Shown here: in pieces, positions 52,475 through 63,261 of the stretch
Layout of the letters: each line of letters opens with the position of its first letter
How positions within the stretch are numbered: the stretch's first letter is position 1
From: Caenorhabditis elegans
Lineage: Eukaryota; Nematoda; Chromadorea; Rhabditida; Rhabditidae
Reading direction: 5' to 3'
DNA: 64,000 bases
NCBI RefSeq assembly: GCF_000002985.6
Contig: NC_003282.8
Coordinates: 2,790,001-2,854,000 of the forward strand
Made by a program: the position numbers and the translations under genes
Notes under the pieces: model-generated
Databases searched by the model: none
Told to the model about the DNA's origin: nothing
Seen by the model: only the letters and a program-made list of their open reading frames with translations

Positions 52475-55299
52475 ATGAAATTCTTGCTCTATGTGGCAGC
52501 CATCATCGGCTTGGCCAGCGGTGCGTGTTTTGACAATGGTGACAAGGAAATCCAGGGAATGTGCTTCAAACTTGTGCCGCAGATGCTTACATATCAGGAT
52601 GCTCGGGATTGGTGTCACTATAAGAATCCGGTGACGTCATCAAACTTGGCCTATGTCCCGAATCAGTTTACCGCAAACTTCTTGGCATGTAAGTTGGAAA
52701 TTTTGGTATGGAAATTATGGAACTATTATAGATTTGCTGAAAAGAAAATTGACACTTTTAGAACAATTTAAATTTTTTGACTGGATTTCTGTAATTACAT
52801 TAATAACATAGGAAAACGTTTTAATTAACTAAAACTGTTGTCAGTTTTAATTTGAATTTTGGCAAATTTTTTGGTGGATTTTTAGGTCCGAAAAATTGCT
52901 CAAAAAACGGCTTTTTGAATAATTAATTTTAATAATTAGATGGGTTTAAAAAAATTTCGGAAACAACTTCAAAACAAATGTACACCATTTTTTGCTCCCA
53001 GAATATTTTTAATTTCTGAATACTATTAAAACTTTAACCTTGTTTTCCGCAAAAAAAAATTCTAAAAATGTCGGAATTTTCAAAAATTCAAAATGTTTGC
53101 TTACTTCTAATTTAAGCAACTTAAATTTTTCAAAAAATGCATTTTTGTTAGTGTAGACTCCTTGATACTTATCAGGGCGGTGCTCTTCAAAATACTATAC
53201 AAGACAGTTCCTTGAAATATTTTATCATTGTTTTAGGGAACTTTTAACCGTTTATTCAAAGATCCACACTGAAAAACCATCATCTCAAGGCAAGTTCAAA
53301 ACTCCAAAAATGAGAATTCCAAAGAAAAAACTCGCAATATTGTCAGTTCCAGAAGTCGTTGATGGTGGGACGGTTGTTGTGACCCTGAAATAAATAAAAA
53401 AATTTCAGATTAAAAAAACCAAAAACATTTAGTTGCTCACACTGGGCGATTGTAAAGGCACATATGAGCGATCGGCACAGCTGGTATGAGATCTGTGTAC
53501 ATACAATCACTCTTGATGCACGCAATTCCAGTTTCTCCTGTTCTACTTGTAATCTCATGCTGAAATACGAATTTGAGCTTGAGCTTTGCTCATTTTACGG
53601 CAACTAACATTAACCAACTTTGACTCGAAAAATCGAATTCCTCGCTGTTTTTCCAATTCATCGCACGACATTTTCAATATTTCAGCCTCGAGTTCGGCGT
53701 CGAAATTCTGGAAAAAACATAGGCGGTGCGTTGCGGTCGCGTTATTGTCAAATTATTTTACCATCCAAGTATAAGCGTCGAGTTTAGCTTTGCTTTGCAT
53801 CAAATTATTGGCTCGTTTTAAAAATTCAAACTGTTCGTCCTCAGTAAGTTTCGTCGGTCCGCCAAATGCACATTGAGCTGGAAATTTGCAATTGTTGAAG
53901 TACAAAAAAAAGTTAATACCTATGAAAAGCAGCAGAGTGAAACGGAAGAACATCTTCATGTTGTGAATCAAAATATCGATTTTTCAAACTGACCAGTTAT
54001 TTTTTCAACAACAAAAAACCGACACGACATGAATTTTGGGAGATCACGTTTTTAAAATCATTTTTGAACAAGAAGCAAAACAATTAAGTGTCTCTTTTTT
54101 GAAATTTGATTTTTAAAGTAGTCTGTAGTTGTAGTTTGTAGGATCTCTTTAGAGACTATAGCTGTAGTTTATAGTCTCTAGTTCTAGTTTCAAGTCTGAA
54201 ATTGTAGACTATCACAAGAAAATTCAAAAACTACTCAGAAAATGCTTCACATGAGGTATAGAGTAGGAAGTAGTTTAGTAAAATTTGATTTTTCGCTTTT
54301 GAAGAGGTATTGGGTTGGAAGTTGGTTGGTGGATATAGTCAAGGTACTGTAGGATAACTGTAGTTTGGGACATTTTGAGTTTTCAGGATTTGAAGAGATA
54401 TTGTTGCAGTTTGGTGGAGAATAATGCCAAAGTACTGTAGAGGTACTGTAGGGTTACTGTAGGATTGTTGTAGGGTTACTGTAGATTGGGAAAATTGAAT
54501 TTTCAGCTTTTGAGGAGGTATTGGGTTGGAAGCTGGCTTGTTGATTTAGTCAGGGGACTGTAGAGGTACTGTAGGATTGCTGTAGGGTTACTGTAGAATG
54601 GGAAAATTGAATTTTCAGCTTTTGAGAAGGTATTATTTGAGAAGTTATTATATTTAATCAGGAACATTTTGCAATTTTGAAGAAATTTCAAAGTTTGTAT
54701 AATTTTCTGAAATCCAGATAATTTTTCCTGTATTATGGTTTAGCTACAATCTCTTGGTAAAAATGCAACTTAATTGACTATCAAAATAGCCATACATTCA
54801 CATAAAAAATTTTTTAGATAAAATAATACCTAAAAAATTTGCAAAAATCGAGTTTTTACATCGATTTCCGCGTAAAATCTACTGCAAATATTTTTATTTT
54901 TTTATTTTTTAGCTCGAAAATTAAAATTTTCTAGTAAAAAAAACCAATTCAAAAATTTCCGGAATGCTTTCTAAACTTACCACTCTTTTTCCAGCCTACG
55001 CCCGCAGTGCCTTCGGTTCAAATGACGGATACTTCTGGATAGGTCTGAGCCGCACCTCCTCCAACTCCCCATTCACATGGGACAACGGACAACCATTAGG
55101 CTACACAAACTTTGGTACCCAACTCGGACAAAATTATATCGCCGAGAGTATCGTAAACACTAAATGGAATGCTTTTGGTGCCAGTGACAAGAACTTCTTC
55201 GTCTGCAGTTATGATCCTGCGGCACCGCCGACCTTCTCCCCACTCCCTACTCGGATGCCAGAGACCACTATGATGCCAATGCCCACTACCACAGGTTAG
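52475..55299 (+). CDS. Secreted single-CTLD protein with a 2.3-kb intron hosting another gene (lectin 7)
   Basis: Exons 52475-52688 and 54995-55299; 172 residues. The signal peptide is MKFLLYVAAIIGLASG. The CTLD has ACFDNGDKEIQGMCFKLV, ARDWCHYKNP, FWIGLSRTSSNSPFTWDNG, LGYTNF, YIAESIVNTKW and FFVCSYDP, and a Pro/Thr/Met-rich tail MPETTMMPMPTTTG. The first two exons of the other lectins are fused here. An AATTCCAG sits just before the ATG. The end reads ACAG-GTTAG, so either the TAG is the stop or the GT is a donor to an exon I could not find downstream. The large intron contains a complete antisense gene and tandem repeats. Confidence 0.85.
53343..53959 (-). CDS. Small secreted protein nested in the lectin 7 intron
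   Basis: Exons (minus) 53920-53959, 53762-53877, 53615-53707, 53443-53559 and 53343-53384; 135 residues. Signal peptide MKMFFRFTLLLFIG, then AQCAFGGPTKLTEDEQFEFL, FDAELEAEILKMSCDELEKQ, TGETGIACIKSDCMYTDLIP, AHMCLYNRPG and ending TINDFWN. Five cysteines follow the signal peptide. I do not recognise a family. All frames join and all donors are GT. The gene is entirely inside intron 1 of lectin 7 on the opposite strand. Between exons 2 and 3 is a GCGTTGCGGTCGCG repeat. Confidence 0.8.
54290..54640. repeat. Tandem repeats of about 110 bp in the lectin 7 intron
   Basis: Three to four diverged copies beginning with AATTTTCAGCTTTTGAGGAG and containing GTACTGTAGGATTGCTGTAG. Confidence 0.7.
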
Positions 55300-56543
55300 T
55301 TTGAATAGGTCAAGTTGGCTGTTAAAAATTTGTATGGGAAATGTGTTGGTTGTGTGCTTCTGGTATGCTGCTGCTGCTGCTGCTGCTGCTCAAGGAAATC
55401 TGGGTGAGTTTGGTTTCAGATTTATTGATTTTTGCTGTTGATGTCATATGTAGTATACAGTAAAAAGGTAATTATCATCTAAAATCGTCTAAGTTTTATA
55501 TTATAAAATTCAGATCCTGAGTTTCGACTGAGTTTTGGAGTTATGCAGTTTTGGAGCTTTTAAAGGAATCCTTATCTTTGCGATTAATAAACGTTTTACC
55601 TTTTTTTATTACTATTTTTGCAACAGAGAGCATCGACTTACAATTAGTCGGAAACCTGAAATCGTGTCTCAGGTCCCCGTCGCTGGAAAAAAATACACTT
55701 TGGCGGTGCCAATAAAGCAAAAACCCCAAAAATTTGGTCTGAAAAACAATTCTGAAAAGTTAATTTTTCGCTGATAAACGTAGTTTTTTTGTCCAATGGA
55801 AAAAAATGTGCAAAGATTTTTTAAAAATTGAATGTTCTGTAAAAAGTGAGTTTTTCCTAAAATCAAGCTCAATGAAATTGTGTGAAAATAGCGCATTTCT
55901 CAATAATTTTATTGTACCGTAAAATGTCTTCCTTGAATTTTTGGCTCAGTCCCTAAAAATTGGAAATAGCACGAATAACATAGATATTTTTTCGTAATTG
56001 TAATAGTATTCGTAAGTATAAGTAGGCTAATTTTTAGACTCCGATTTGCCTGAAATTTTGTCGAAAATTGAATAAATTTACTGATTTCGCTCAGTGAGCT
56101 CGGCAATTTTTTTGAAATTGGAATTTTCACCACAAATTGAATTTTTTTTTGTCAATTTTGAACAAAACTATTGATTTTGCTGCTCGAAAAATTTAAATTT
56201 CAGTTATTTTGAACATTATTTGGTTCGACCCACACGGACGTTATTCAACAATGGAATGCTCGCAAATAATCCCGTAATTTTGGTGCTCCTAAAAATAAAT
56301 AATTTTGTCATTTTTCGGGGTTTAGTTAGCACGGCATATTTTCCAAATTTGCCAATACACACCTGGTGCCAACGAAGCCATAGAATTTTCTCTGGTCAAA
56401 AATTGCTTTTATTGTTGTTGTTTGCGTACTTTTGTTGACCTTCGAGTCCGCAAACACTTTGAGAGACGCAGACACATAAACAAAAAATTGTTGCATCGAA
56501 AAAAGTAAATATCAACAAAGTGAACTCTATTTAATTCAAATCA
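55300..56543. other. Intergenic region between lectin 7 and the first RING gene
   Basis: CTG microsatellite, AT-rich DNA and a diverged CAGCACGGCAAAT-type repeat (about 56090-56365). No exon encoding a VWA-like domain is seen, although lectin 7 ends at the place where such an exon would be expected. Confidence 0.45.
55365..55390. repeat. (CTG)n microsatellite
   Basis: About eight uninterrupted CTG units just downstream of lectin 7, in non-coding sequence. Confidence 0.9.
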
Positions 56544-58682
56544 ATGTTTCATTTAGCCTCTCTGATTTGTAGTGGATGTGAAGACGGAGAAACTAATCAG
56601 TTTTATGGTATGTTAAAGTTTTTAAATTGGCGCAAAATTCAAATATTCAAAAACTTTTGAATTCATACATTTTACCGCCGAATAAAAAAAATAGAATTAT
56701 ATGATTTTTTGGCGCCAGTTTTCAGATTTTTAATTTTTTAATTTTACCGGCATTTTTATAAGTTTTTGAAAACTATAATTTAAAAAAGGTATTTGAAAGT
56801 AAATTTAAAAAATTTAAAAAATTTTAGCAAAAAAAACCAAGATGTGAACATAACCTATTTTTTTATACCCAACTTGTATTGTTTTATAAATTTAAGGGTT
56901 ATCAGGAGCAGTAAAAATAAATTAACGAAAAAAAAGTTTCGAAAAACAAAAAATTTCGGAAAAAAAGTATTTCTGAACTAGAAACGTTCAAAAAAGTTTC
57001 GAAAAAAATTTGGGAAAAAAAATCGCAGCTCTTTAACCACAGCTCACTGAAACCCTCAATTTGAGTAATAATCATGACCTAGTAGCTCAAAGTTGATATT
57101 TTTCGGGTCCCGCCACGAAAACTTTTTGAGATTTTAAAAGCATAACTGCCTAGTTTTGAAAGCTGGTGATCGGTTTTTTTTTTTGAAAAAAAAGTTTTAT
57201 TTCCAGATAACCTCGAAAAACGTCAGTGCTATTGTAGTTGCCAACATTCTCTGTGCACGCAATGCTTCAACAAATACAAAAATTGCCCAATTTGTGCAAA
57301 ACCTCTCGTTCGAACCGAAAACTATGCAGCCAGACAAATTTATGAGCAATTTAAGGAAAATCCGATGATTGTGTTCAACAAGTGGTGGTGTTCTATTCAA
57401 AATGTACAGTACTTTAGGTTTTTTGTGGATTTTTTTTTTGGAATTATTCCAATTTTCAGACAGATGCTCCTGAAATGTGCCCGTCGTGTCATGTGGACCG
57501 GCGGAAATTTCATTGGTGTATTGAATGTGAGATGAAATTGGAAAATAGTGAAGCAAAGTTTAGAAGAGCAAGAATATGTGAGTAAAATTTTGCAAAAAAA
57601 AAAAACTGAATTTTGAATTTCGCGCCGAAAATTTAAAAAAAAAATAAATAAAAAATAATGGTTTTAAAAATTGTGGATTTAAATTTAAAGACCCGGCAAA
57701 TTTTTCCATTAAATTTTCGAAAAAAAAAATTCGCAGCAAAATTCACATTTCACTCAAAAACCCCCGGTAAAATTATATATTTTTAAGTTTAAATCATTTG
57801 AAAAGAAAATTTAGCGGAAATTTCAAATTTCATTCTGAAAAAAAAAATTTATCGAGTTGATTTGTCAATTTTGACTCAAAAATAGAAAAATTCAATTTAA
57901 AAAAACCTATCTGTTGAAATTTTTGAAAAATTTAAATTTTGTCTGAAAAAAAACCGCCAAAAATGTTTTAAATAAATTAAATTAAAACTTTCCGCCAATA
58001 TTTTTTGAATAAATTTAATTTGAATTTTCCGTTACTATCTTTTTCAGTTCCACGTACCGACTTGCAAAAACAGCTGTGCAAAATCTCTGGCGTACGATTC
58101 GGCTTCGCAATTTTTGCCAGCCGAGTGATTTGTTCGGACTGTGTTCTTCAGGACCACGACGGACATCATATTGTATCCGTAAAAAATTTATATGCTGCAA
58201 TGATGAATGATAAAAGCATTACTGGAAGCGCGACTCAGGTGGCTACTCAATTCCTATGGTCAGAAATTGCGGAGAGAAGTGGGAAATGTTTGCTGCGAAC
58301 GATGAGATTGAAGAGAGCCTGCCTGAAGCTATTCTGGACTGCACGGGCTCCAAGCTACAATATATTTTCGGTCGACCAGTCAAAATTCTTCGAGCCATTG
58401 GTCCAAATGTCAGACGACTATATCGACAGAGTTCGGAAAAACGTTGAACACCAATTTGTTTGTGCGAATTCGCCTTGGAAGAATTGCAATTGCACACAAA
58501 TAATGAGGAAAATGCAAGAACTAGCCTTGAAAAATCAGATTGAAAAGCGATATGTAGAAATTGTAAGTGAACTGGAGCTTCAGGAGATCACAGAATGCCC
58601 ACTCAAAATGGAACGGGTTCAGGATTTGTTGGATAAGTCGAATAAGGTAGTTTTGATTCAGGAAAAGTGTCTTTCAAACTAG
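56544..58682 (+). CDS. RING / B-box-like zinc-binding protein 1
   Basis: Exons 56544-56607, 57207-57403, 57460-57577 and 58048-58682; 337 residues. The N-terminal RING-like finger has ICSGC (exon 1), then CYCSCQHSLCTQC and NCPICAKP (exon 2), matching a C3HC4 pattern with a central His. A second CxxC pair follows (EMCPSCHVDRRKFHWCIEC), then ICSDCVLQDHDGHHIVSV, resembling a B-box. This suggests a TRIM-like E3 ubiquitin ligase with a helical C-terminus (inference). Within exon 4 (about 58260-58440) the +1 frame also looks protein-like (EKWEMFAANDEIEESLPEA), so either a short intron is missed or a past frameshift occurred. The introns contain only AT-rich sequence. Confidence 0.78.
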
Positions 58683-59727
58683 ATAGATTCAAGGGCAATT
58701 TTGGAAAAGTTACAAGAAAATTTTGTTAGATTACTTTTTGAACAAAGTTTCTAGGACGATTTTAAAACAAGTTATGCTAATTTGAAACAATAAACATGAG
58801 AGTTTGTGGACGATGGGGAGAGTGCAGAGAGGCAGAGTGTCTGCACTCTCCCCTTTGCCACACTCTCCTGCGTTGCTAACTTTAATGTGGGATAACACGC
58901 TTCACAATTGAGCTAGAGACGTAGGGATTGATAATTTTAAAAAATACGCCAATTGTTAACATTTTAATTTTTTTTAGTTGAACTGCATTTTTAACTAGGC
59001 TTCTAGCTCAATTTTGAAGCGAGTTATGTTCATTTGAAATAATTAATGCGAGAGAGTGTGTGCGAGAAGGAGAGTATAGAGAGGCAGAGTGTTTGCACAC
59101 TCCCCCTTCGCTACACTATCTCGCATTGCTAATTTCAACATTGTATAACTCGCTTCAAAATTGAGCTAAAGACGTAATTTTAAAACGGTTCTTGACGGGA
59201 GGAAATGAGGATTGATTATTTTAAGAAATATACCAACTGTTAATTTCAATTTATGTTTTACATTTTTAACTAGGCTTCTAGCTCAATTTTGAAGCAAGTT
59301 ATGTTCATTTGAAATAATAAATGCGACAGAGTGTGTGCGAAGGGGAGAGTGCAGGGAGGCAGAGTGTCTGCACTCTCCCCATCGTCACACTCTCTCGCAT
59401 TGCAAACTTCAAACTAGGGCTTTCATCTCGGCGCCGCTGCGGCGCCGTCGCCGGCCGGTAAGGCACCTCAAACAGCCTCACGCCGCCAAGTGTACAGTGC
59501 GGCGCGGAACCCAGAATGTGTCGGCCACTTCCAAATAACCACTTTTCGAATCACGTTGCGCAAAATAGAATTGCAAAACTACGGTATGCAGCCGTAAATC
59601 CTCCCTACGCAAACACGGGAGTTCACGCAAAGTTGCAAACTCCTAGCCCACACTCTTTCAAATTGCTAACTCAAAAAAAAATGAGCTAGAAACTTTATTT
59701 CAAAACTATTTTAAACTCGAAATTTAG
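58683..59727. repeat. Palindromic GAGAGTGTGTGCGAG repeats between the RING genes
   Basis: Three copies (about 58740-58925, 58985-59175 and 59265-59410), each with TTCTAGCTCAATTTTGAAGC at one end and its inverse at the other. In the centre GGAGAGTGCAGAGAGGCAGA faces TCTGCACTCTCCCC. A GC-rich GTGCGGCGCGGAACCC repeat follows at 59413-59600. No gene seen. Confidence 0.75.
59413..59600. repeat. GC-rich GTGCGGCGCGGAACCC repeat, copy 3
   Basis: GGCGCCGCTGCGGCGCCG, AGTGCGGCGCGGAACCCAGA and GTGTCGGCCACTTCCAAA match the copies at 27125-27345 and 35825-35970. Confidence 0.75.
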
Positions 59728-61282
59728 ATGTCAAGAATGCAACTACACAAACTTTACACAGTTTTCTGCTGGAATTACTATAGAACGGATACTTATGAAC
59801 TATTTAGTGAGTTTTTCGTCTCGAAATCTAAAAATTAAAACAAAAAATTCAGACGAAACCGACAGGAAACCATTAATTTGCTCCCAGTGCAAAGTGTCAA
59901 CTTGTTTCGAGTGTTACAACCGATTATATAACGAGTGCGGGTTTTGCGAATGTTCTATTATGGCTGTAAGTGTACTTGTAATCTTACAAAACGTTTTTTT
60001 TTTGATTTTCAGGTATTTCTAAAATATAAAGATGATGTAGAGGCAAGAACCAACCACGAGGCTTTGGAGTTGTTAAAGTTTTATAAAGAAAACTGTATTG
60101 AGGTTTTAGAGGAGTGGTGGGCAAGTGACGTGAGTTTAAAACCCAGTTTTTTGCTTCTAAATGTGTGTGTAAAACGAAGTTTCTAGCTCAATTTTGAACC
60201 TAGTTATGTTGATTTGAAATAATTAATGCGAGAGAGTGTGTGCGAGGAGGAGAGCATAGAGAGGCAGAGCGTCTGCACTCTCCCCTCGCCACACTTTCTC
60301 ACATTGCAAACTTCAAACTCGTAAAGCTCGCTTTAAAATTAAGCTAGAGACGTAATTTTAGAACGGTTCTAGAGAGAAGGAAATGAGAATTGATTATTTT
60401 GGAAAATGTACAATTTTAGTTTATTTTTTCAGTTGTACTACATTTTTAACTAGGCTTTAACTAGGCACAATTTTGAAGCGAGCTATGTTGATTTGAAATA
60501 ACTTACGCCAGAGAGTGTGTGCGAGAAGGAGAGCATAGAGAGGCAGAGCGTCTGCACTCTCCCCCTCGCTACACTATCTCGCATTGCTAATTTCAAGTTG
60601 TGATAACTCGCTTCAAAATTCAGTTAGAAACATAATTAAAAATGTATTTTGACAAAACGAACTAGGGCTTTCAAATATCACAAATTTTCAGGCATTTCAA
60701 CTTGGCTTCTGTCTTAGCTGCTCCTCGTACTCGGAAGACCTCGAGATTTGCGTCTACTGTGAGCTTGTTCTTCGGCGAAGTGTACTGAGAACTGACGCTG
60801 AATCACCTGACAACTTTAAAAAAGGAATGAAAATCCGTTTTAATTACAAGTGGCTCGGCGGTCTCCCATTGCGATGGCAATGCTCAGACTGTGTAGATCG
60901 ACTTTTCAAAGAAGATCAGGGTGCCTGGAAGCAAGGATGCAATCATTTCCTCCAACGACGCTCTCCAATAAAAATCACAAAAGAATACGCCGAGCACAAT
61001 TGCAAAGCGACTGTAATCCGGCTCAAAGAAATCAAAAATTACGGTTTTGCGTTGAAAAGTGCTACTTTTCGTTTAGTCTTCAAGATTCTCAGGGCAGGAA
61101 TCGAAGAGAAAGGGCACTTTCGGAATGGCATTTCACAAACATATTGGCTCTTGTACTCTAGAATACAATATTTTCTGCGAAATTCTTTAAATGGGAGGAA
61201 ATCCGTGGAAATGGAAGAGTTGAAGGTTAACATTTCTCGGTTGATTGGAGAATTGAAAGCTCACAGTTATCGGAATGAATAA
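59728..61282 (+). CDS. RING-like zinc-binding protein 2, degenerate paralogue
   Basis: Exons 59853-59965, 60013-60129 and 60692-61282 are well supported; a first exon 59728-59806 fits the phase (299 residues in all) but is uncertain. The zinc region ICSQCKVSTCFECYNRLYNECGFC aligns with the first RING gene but has Val where its central His lies. The preceding CxxC half of the finger is not in the chosen frame: a CQEC motif appears in the other frame at about 59729, hinting at frame decay or a missed exon. Later motifs mirror paralogue 1: CLSCSSYSEDLEICVYC, and QCSDCVDRLFKEDQGAWKQGCNHF (B-box-like). The C-terminal half is helical and basic. Intron 3 contains two palindromic repeats. It may be functional, or decaying. 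Confidence 0.65.
60175..60635. repeat. Two palindromic GAGAGTGTGTGCGAG repeats in intron 3 of RING gene 2
   Basis: Copies at about 60175-60365 and 60455-60635, nearly identical to those at 58985-59175, with TCTGCACTCTCCCC centres and AGCTCAATTTTGAA ends. Confidence 0.8.
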
Positions 61283-61540
61283 AAGTGAAGTGAGTTTGTT
61301 TTTTAAAAAAAACTTAAAAATATTAGTTTTTATGGTCAAAATGCATTTTGAACGGAACTTCTAGCACCACTTTAAAGGAAGTTACGGCATTTTCAAGTGA
61401 GCAGAGCAAGAGTGTGTTGGTGCAGGGGAGAGCGCAGACACTCTGCACACCTCCCCCTCTTCCTTTTCAACACTCTCTCGCATTGGCTACTTCAAATTGG
61501 CATAACTCGCTTCAAAATTGAGCTAAAGATCTAATTCAAA
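61283..61540. repeat. Block duplicated at the end of the window
   Basis: AAGTGAAGTGAGTTTGTT, TATGGTCAAAATGCATTTTG, TTCTAGCACCACTTTAAAGG and AAATTGGCATAACTCGCTTC recur in the same order at about 63750-64000. Includes a sixth palindromic repeat at about 61370-61535. Confidence 0.75.
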
Positions 61541-61747
61541 AACAATTTTGAAGATGAAAACACGAGCTTTTGATATTTTTAAACAATGCCCTTATATTTG
61601 AGCTAACTTATGTGATTTCTGTAATGTACAGCTTTGAAAAATGTTGCTTTTTGTTTTGTACAACATGCATGGAAAGCATAACTATTTTAATTCTAATAAA
61701 GAATTTATTGAAAAAATGGAAAATTCACAGAAAAAAGAAGGTTCGAT

Positions 61748-63261
61748 TCATTCCGGATCCCAATCTGATTTCACATTTTCGTCCAGTGTTGGATAAGCGG
61801 CACTTGCCACTTTCAGCCCTTTTGCGATTTGTTGCTCTTTTTCGTCGAGTGGAATTTTTCGTGGAGCCTGAAAAATTGAGACTCTTTTGTTCATAGGCAT
61901 ATTTTTTGTCGACAAATTCGGCAAACCGGCACAATGCCGGTTTGCCGAGTTGCCGGAAATTTTCAATTCCAGGAATTTGACGGTTTGTTGATTTGCCGGA
62001 AATTTTTTTTCGGCAAATTACCGGTTTGCCGAAAGTCAATTTGCCGGAAGTTTTTAGAGGTTTTTTTTATAAGACGGAAACACTTGAAACAGTGCCTTTT
62101 TGATTTTTTTTCCGTATTTTTTTAGATACTTTCATAGAAATTTCCTACTTTTCAAAATAAGTGTAGGAACATTCATAGGATGCATAAAATTTTACCGATT
62201 AAAATTGAAATTCTGAAACTTCCAAAACAAATGTGCAAATCTGCAATTTGCCGAAAACCGGCAAACTCGGCAAATCTGCAATTCGCCGACTTGCCAGTCT
62301 GCCTGAAATTTTCAATTCCGGCAATTTGCCGATTTGCCAATTTGCCTGAAAATTTTAAATCCGGAAATTTGCCGTTTTGCCTGCATTTTTCAATTCAAGC
62401 AATTTGCAGTTTTGCCTGAATTTTTCAATTCCGGCAATTTGCAGTTTTGCCTGAATTTTTCAATTCAAGCAATTTTCCGATTTGCCTGAATTCTTCAATT
62501 CCGGCAACTCGCCAATTTGCTTGAATTTTTCAATTCAAGCAATTTGCAGATTTGCCTGTATTTTTCAATTCCGGCAATTTGCCGATTTGCTTGAAAATTT
62601 CAATTCGGGCAATTTGCAGTTTTGCCGATATGCCGGAATCCCCTGATATAAGGTATAAACTACTGAAACTAACATCCACTGGACCGTCTTCTTCTCTCCT
62701 TTTCCTTGACCCTCGGCTTGGCTTCTTCTTTCTACGTTTCCGATGCTTTTTAGTCTTTCTCCGTTTTTTCTTCTTCATTTTAGTCTTCTTTTCCGAGTCA
62801 CTAAGCTCTTCGATTAGTTTCAACAACTCTGCTTCCATAGCCTTTGATTTCATCACCTGATCCATTTTTGTCTCATCCTCAGTCGTGTCCAGAGACGTGC
62901 TCGTTTTTTTCTTCTTTGATTTGCAGATTATAATAATTGGTAATATCTCTAGAAATCCTGCAATTTATCAAAATTTACATCTTATTAGAACATCCGATTC
63001 AAAAGCCTCCAGACGAGCGTAACTTTTTCATTATATATATATATAGTCTTTTTTTAAACAAAATAGGCGCAGAATTTTGGTCCTCCCAGACGTAAATCCG
63101 TGAGAAAGTTCCGCCCATATATTGGATATTGTTTTTGCTTTGTTATATACATATATAGAGAATTTTAAAAGAAAACCTCTACATTTACTTTGGAAAATTG
63201 AAAAATTACCTCCAAAAAATTGAAGAAGGCATGCCAATATTGTTGAAATTTTTAGAAGCAT
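61748..63261 (-). CDS. Small single-pass membrane protein with very basic tail
   Basis: Exons (minus) 63210-63261, 62674-62957 and 61748-61867; 151 residues. The N-terminus MLLKISTILACLLQFFGGFLEILPIIIIC is a signal anchor interrupted by the first intron. It is followed by KSKKKKTSTSLDTTEDETK, a helical MDQVMKSKAMEAELLKLIEE, a Lys/Arg block (KMKKKKRRKTKKHRKRRKKK) and an acidic C-terminus (PLDEKEQQIAKGL, AYPTLDENVKSDWDPE). Topology and basic tail recall the mucin-like gene at 24568-28437, but I see no clear homology. Intron 2 contains the third TTTGCCGG composite repeat. Function unknown; no named family recognised. Confidence 0.75.
61915..62640. repeat. TTTGCCGG composite repeat, copy 3 (expanded)
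   Basis: A first block (61915-62055), the AAGACGGAAACACTTGAAAC spacer (62070-62140), then an expanded block (62230-62640) of about 37-bp units AATTTGCCGATTTGCCTGAA with TTTTTCAATTCCGGC between. Confidence 0.8.

Noticed and set aside
61570-61896. Plus-strand frame with KCCFLFCTTCMES, resembling a RING fragment after RING gene 2
   Set aside because: Its second half overlaps the last exon of a well-supported minus-strand gene, and no further zinc-binding residues are in frame. It could be a relic but is too short to claim.
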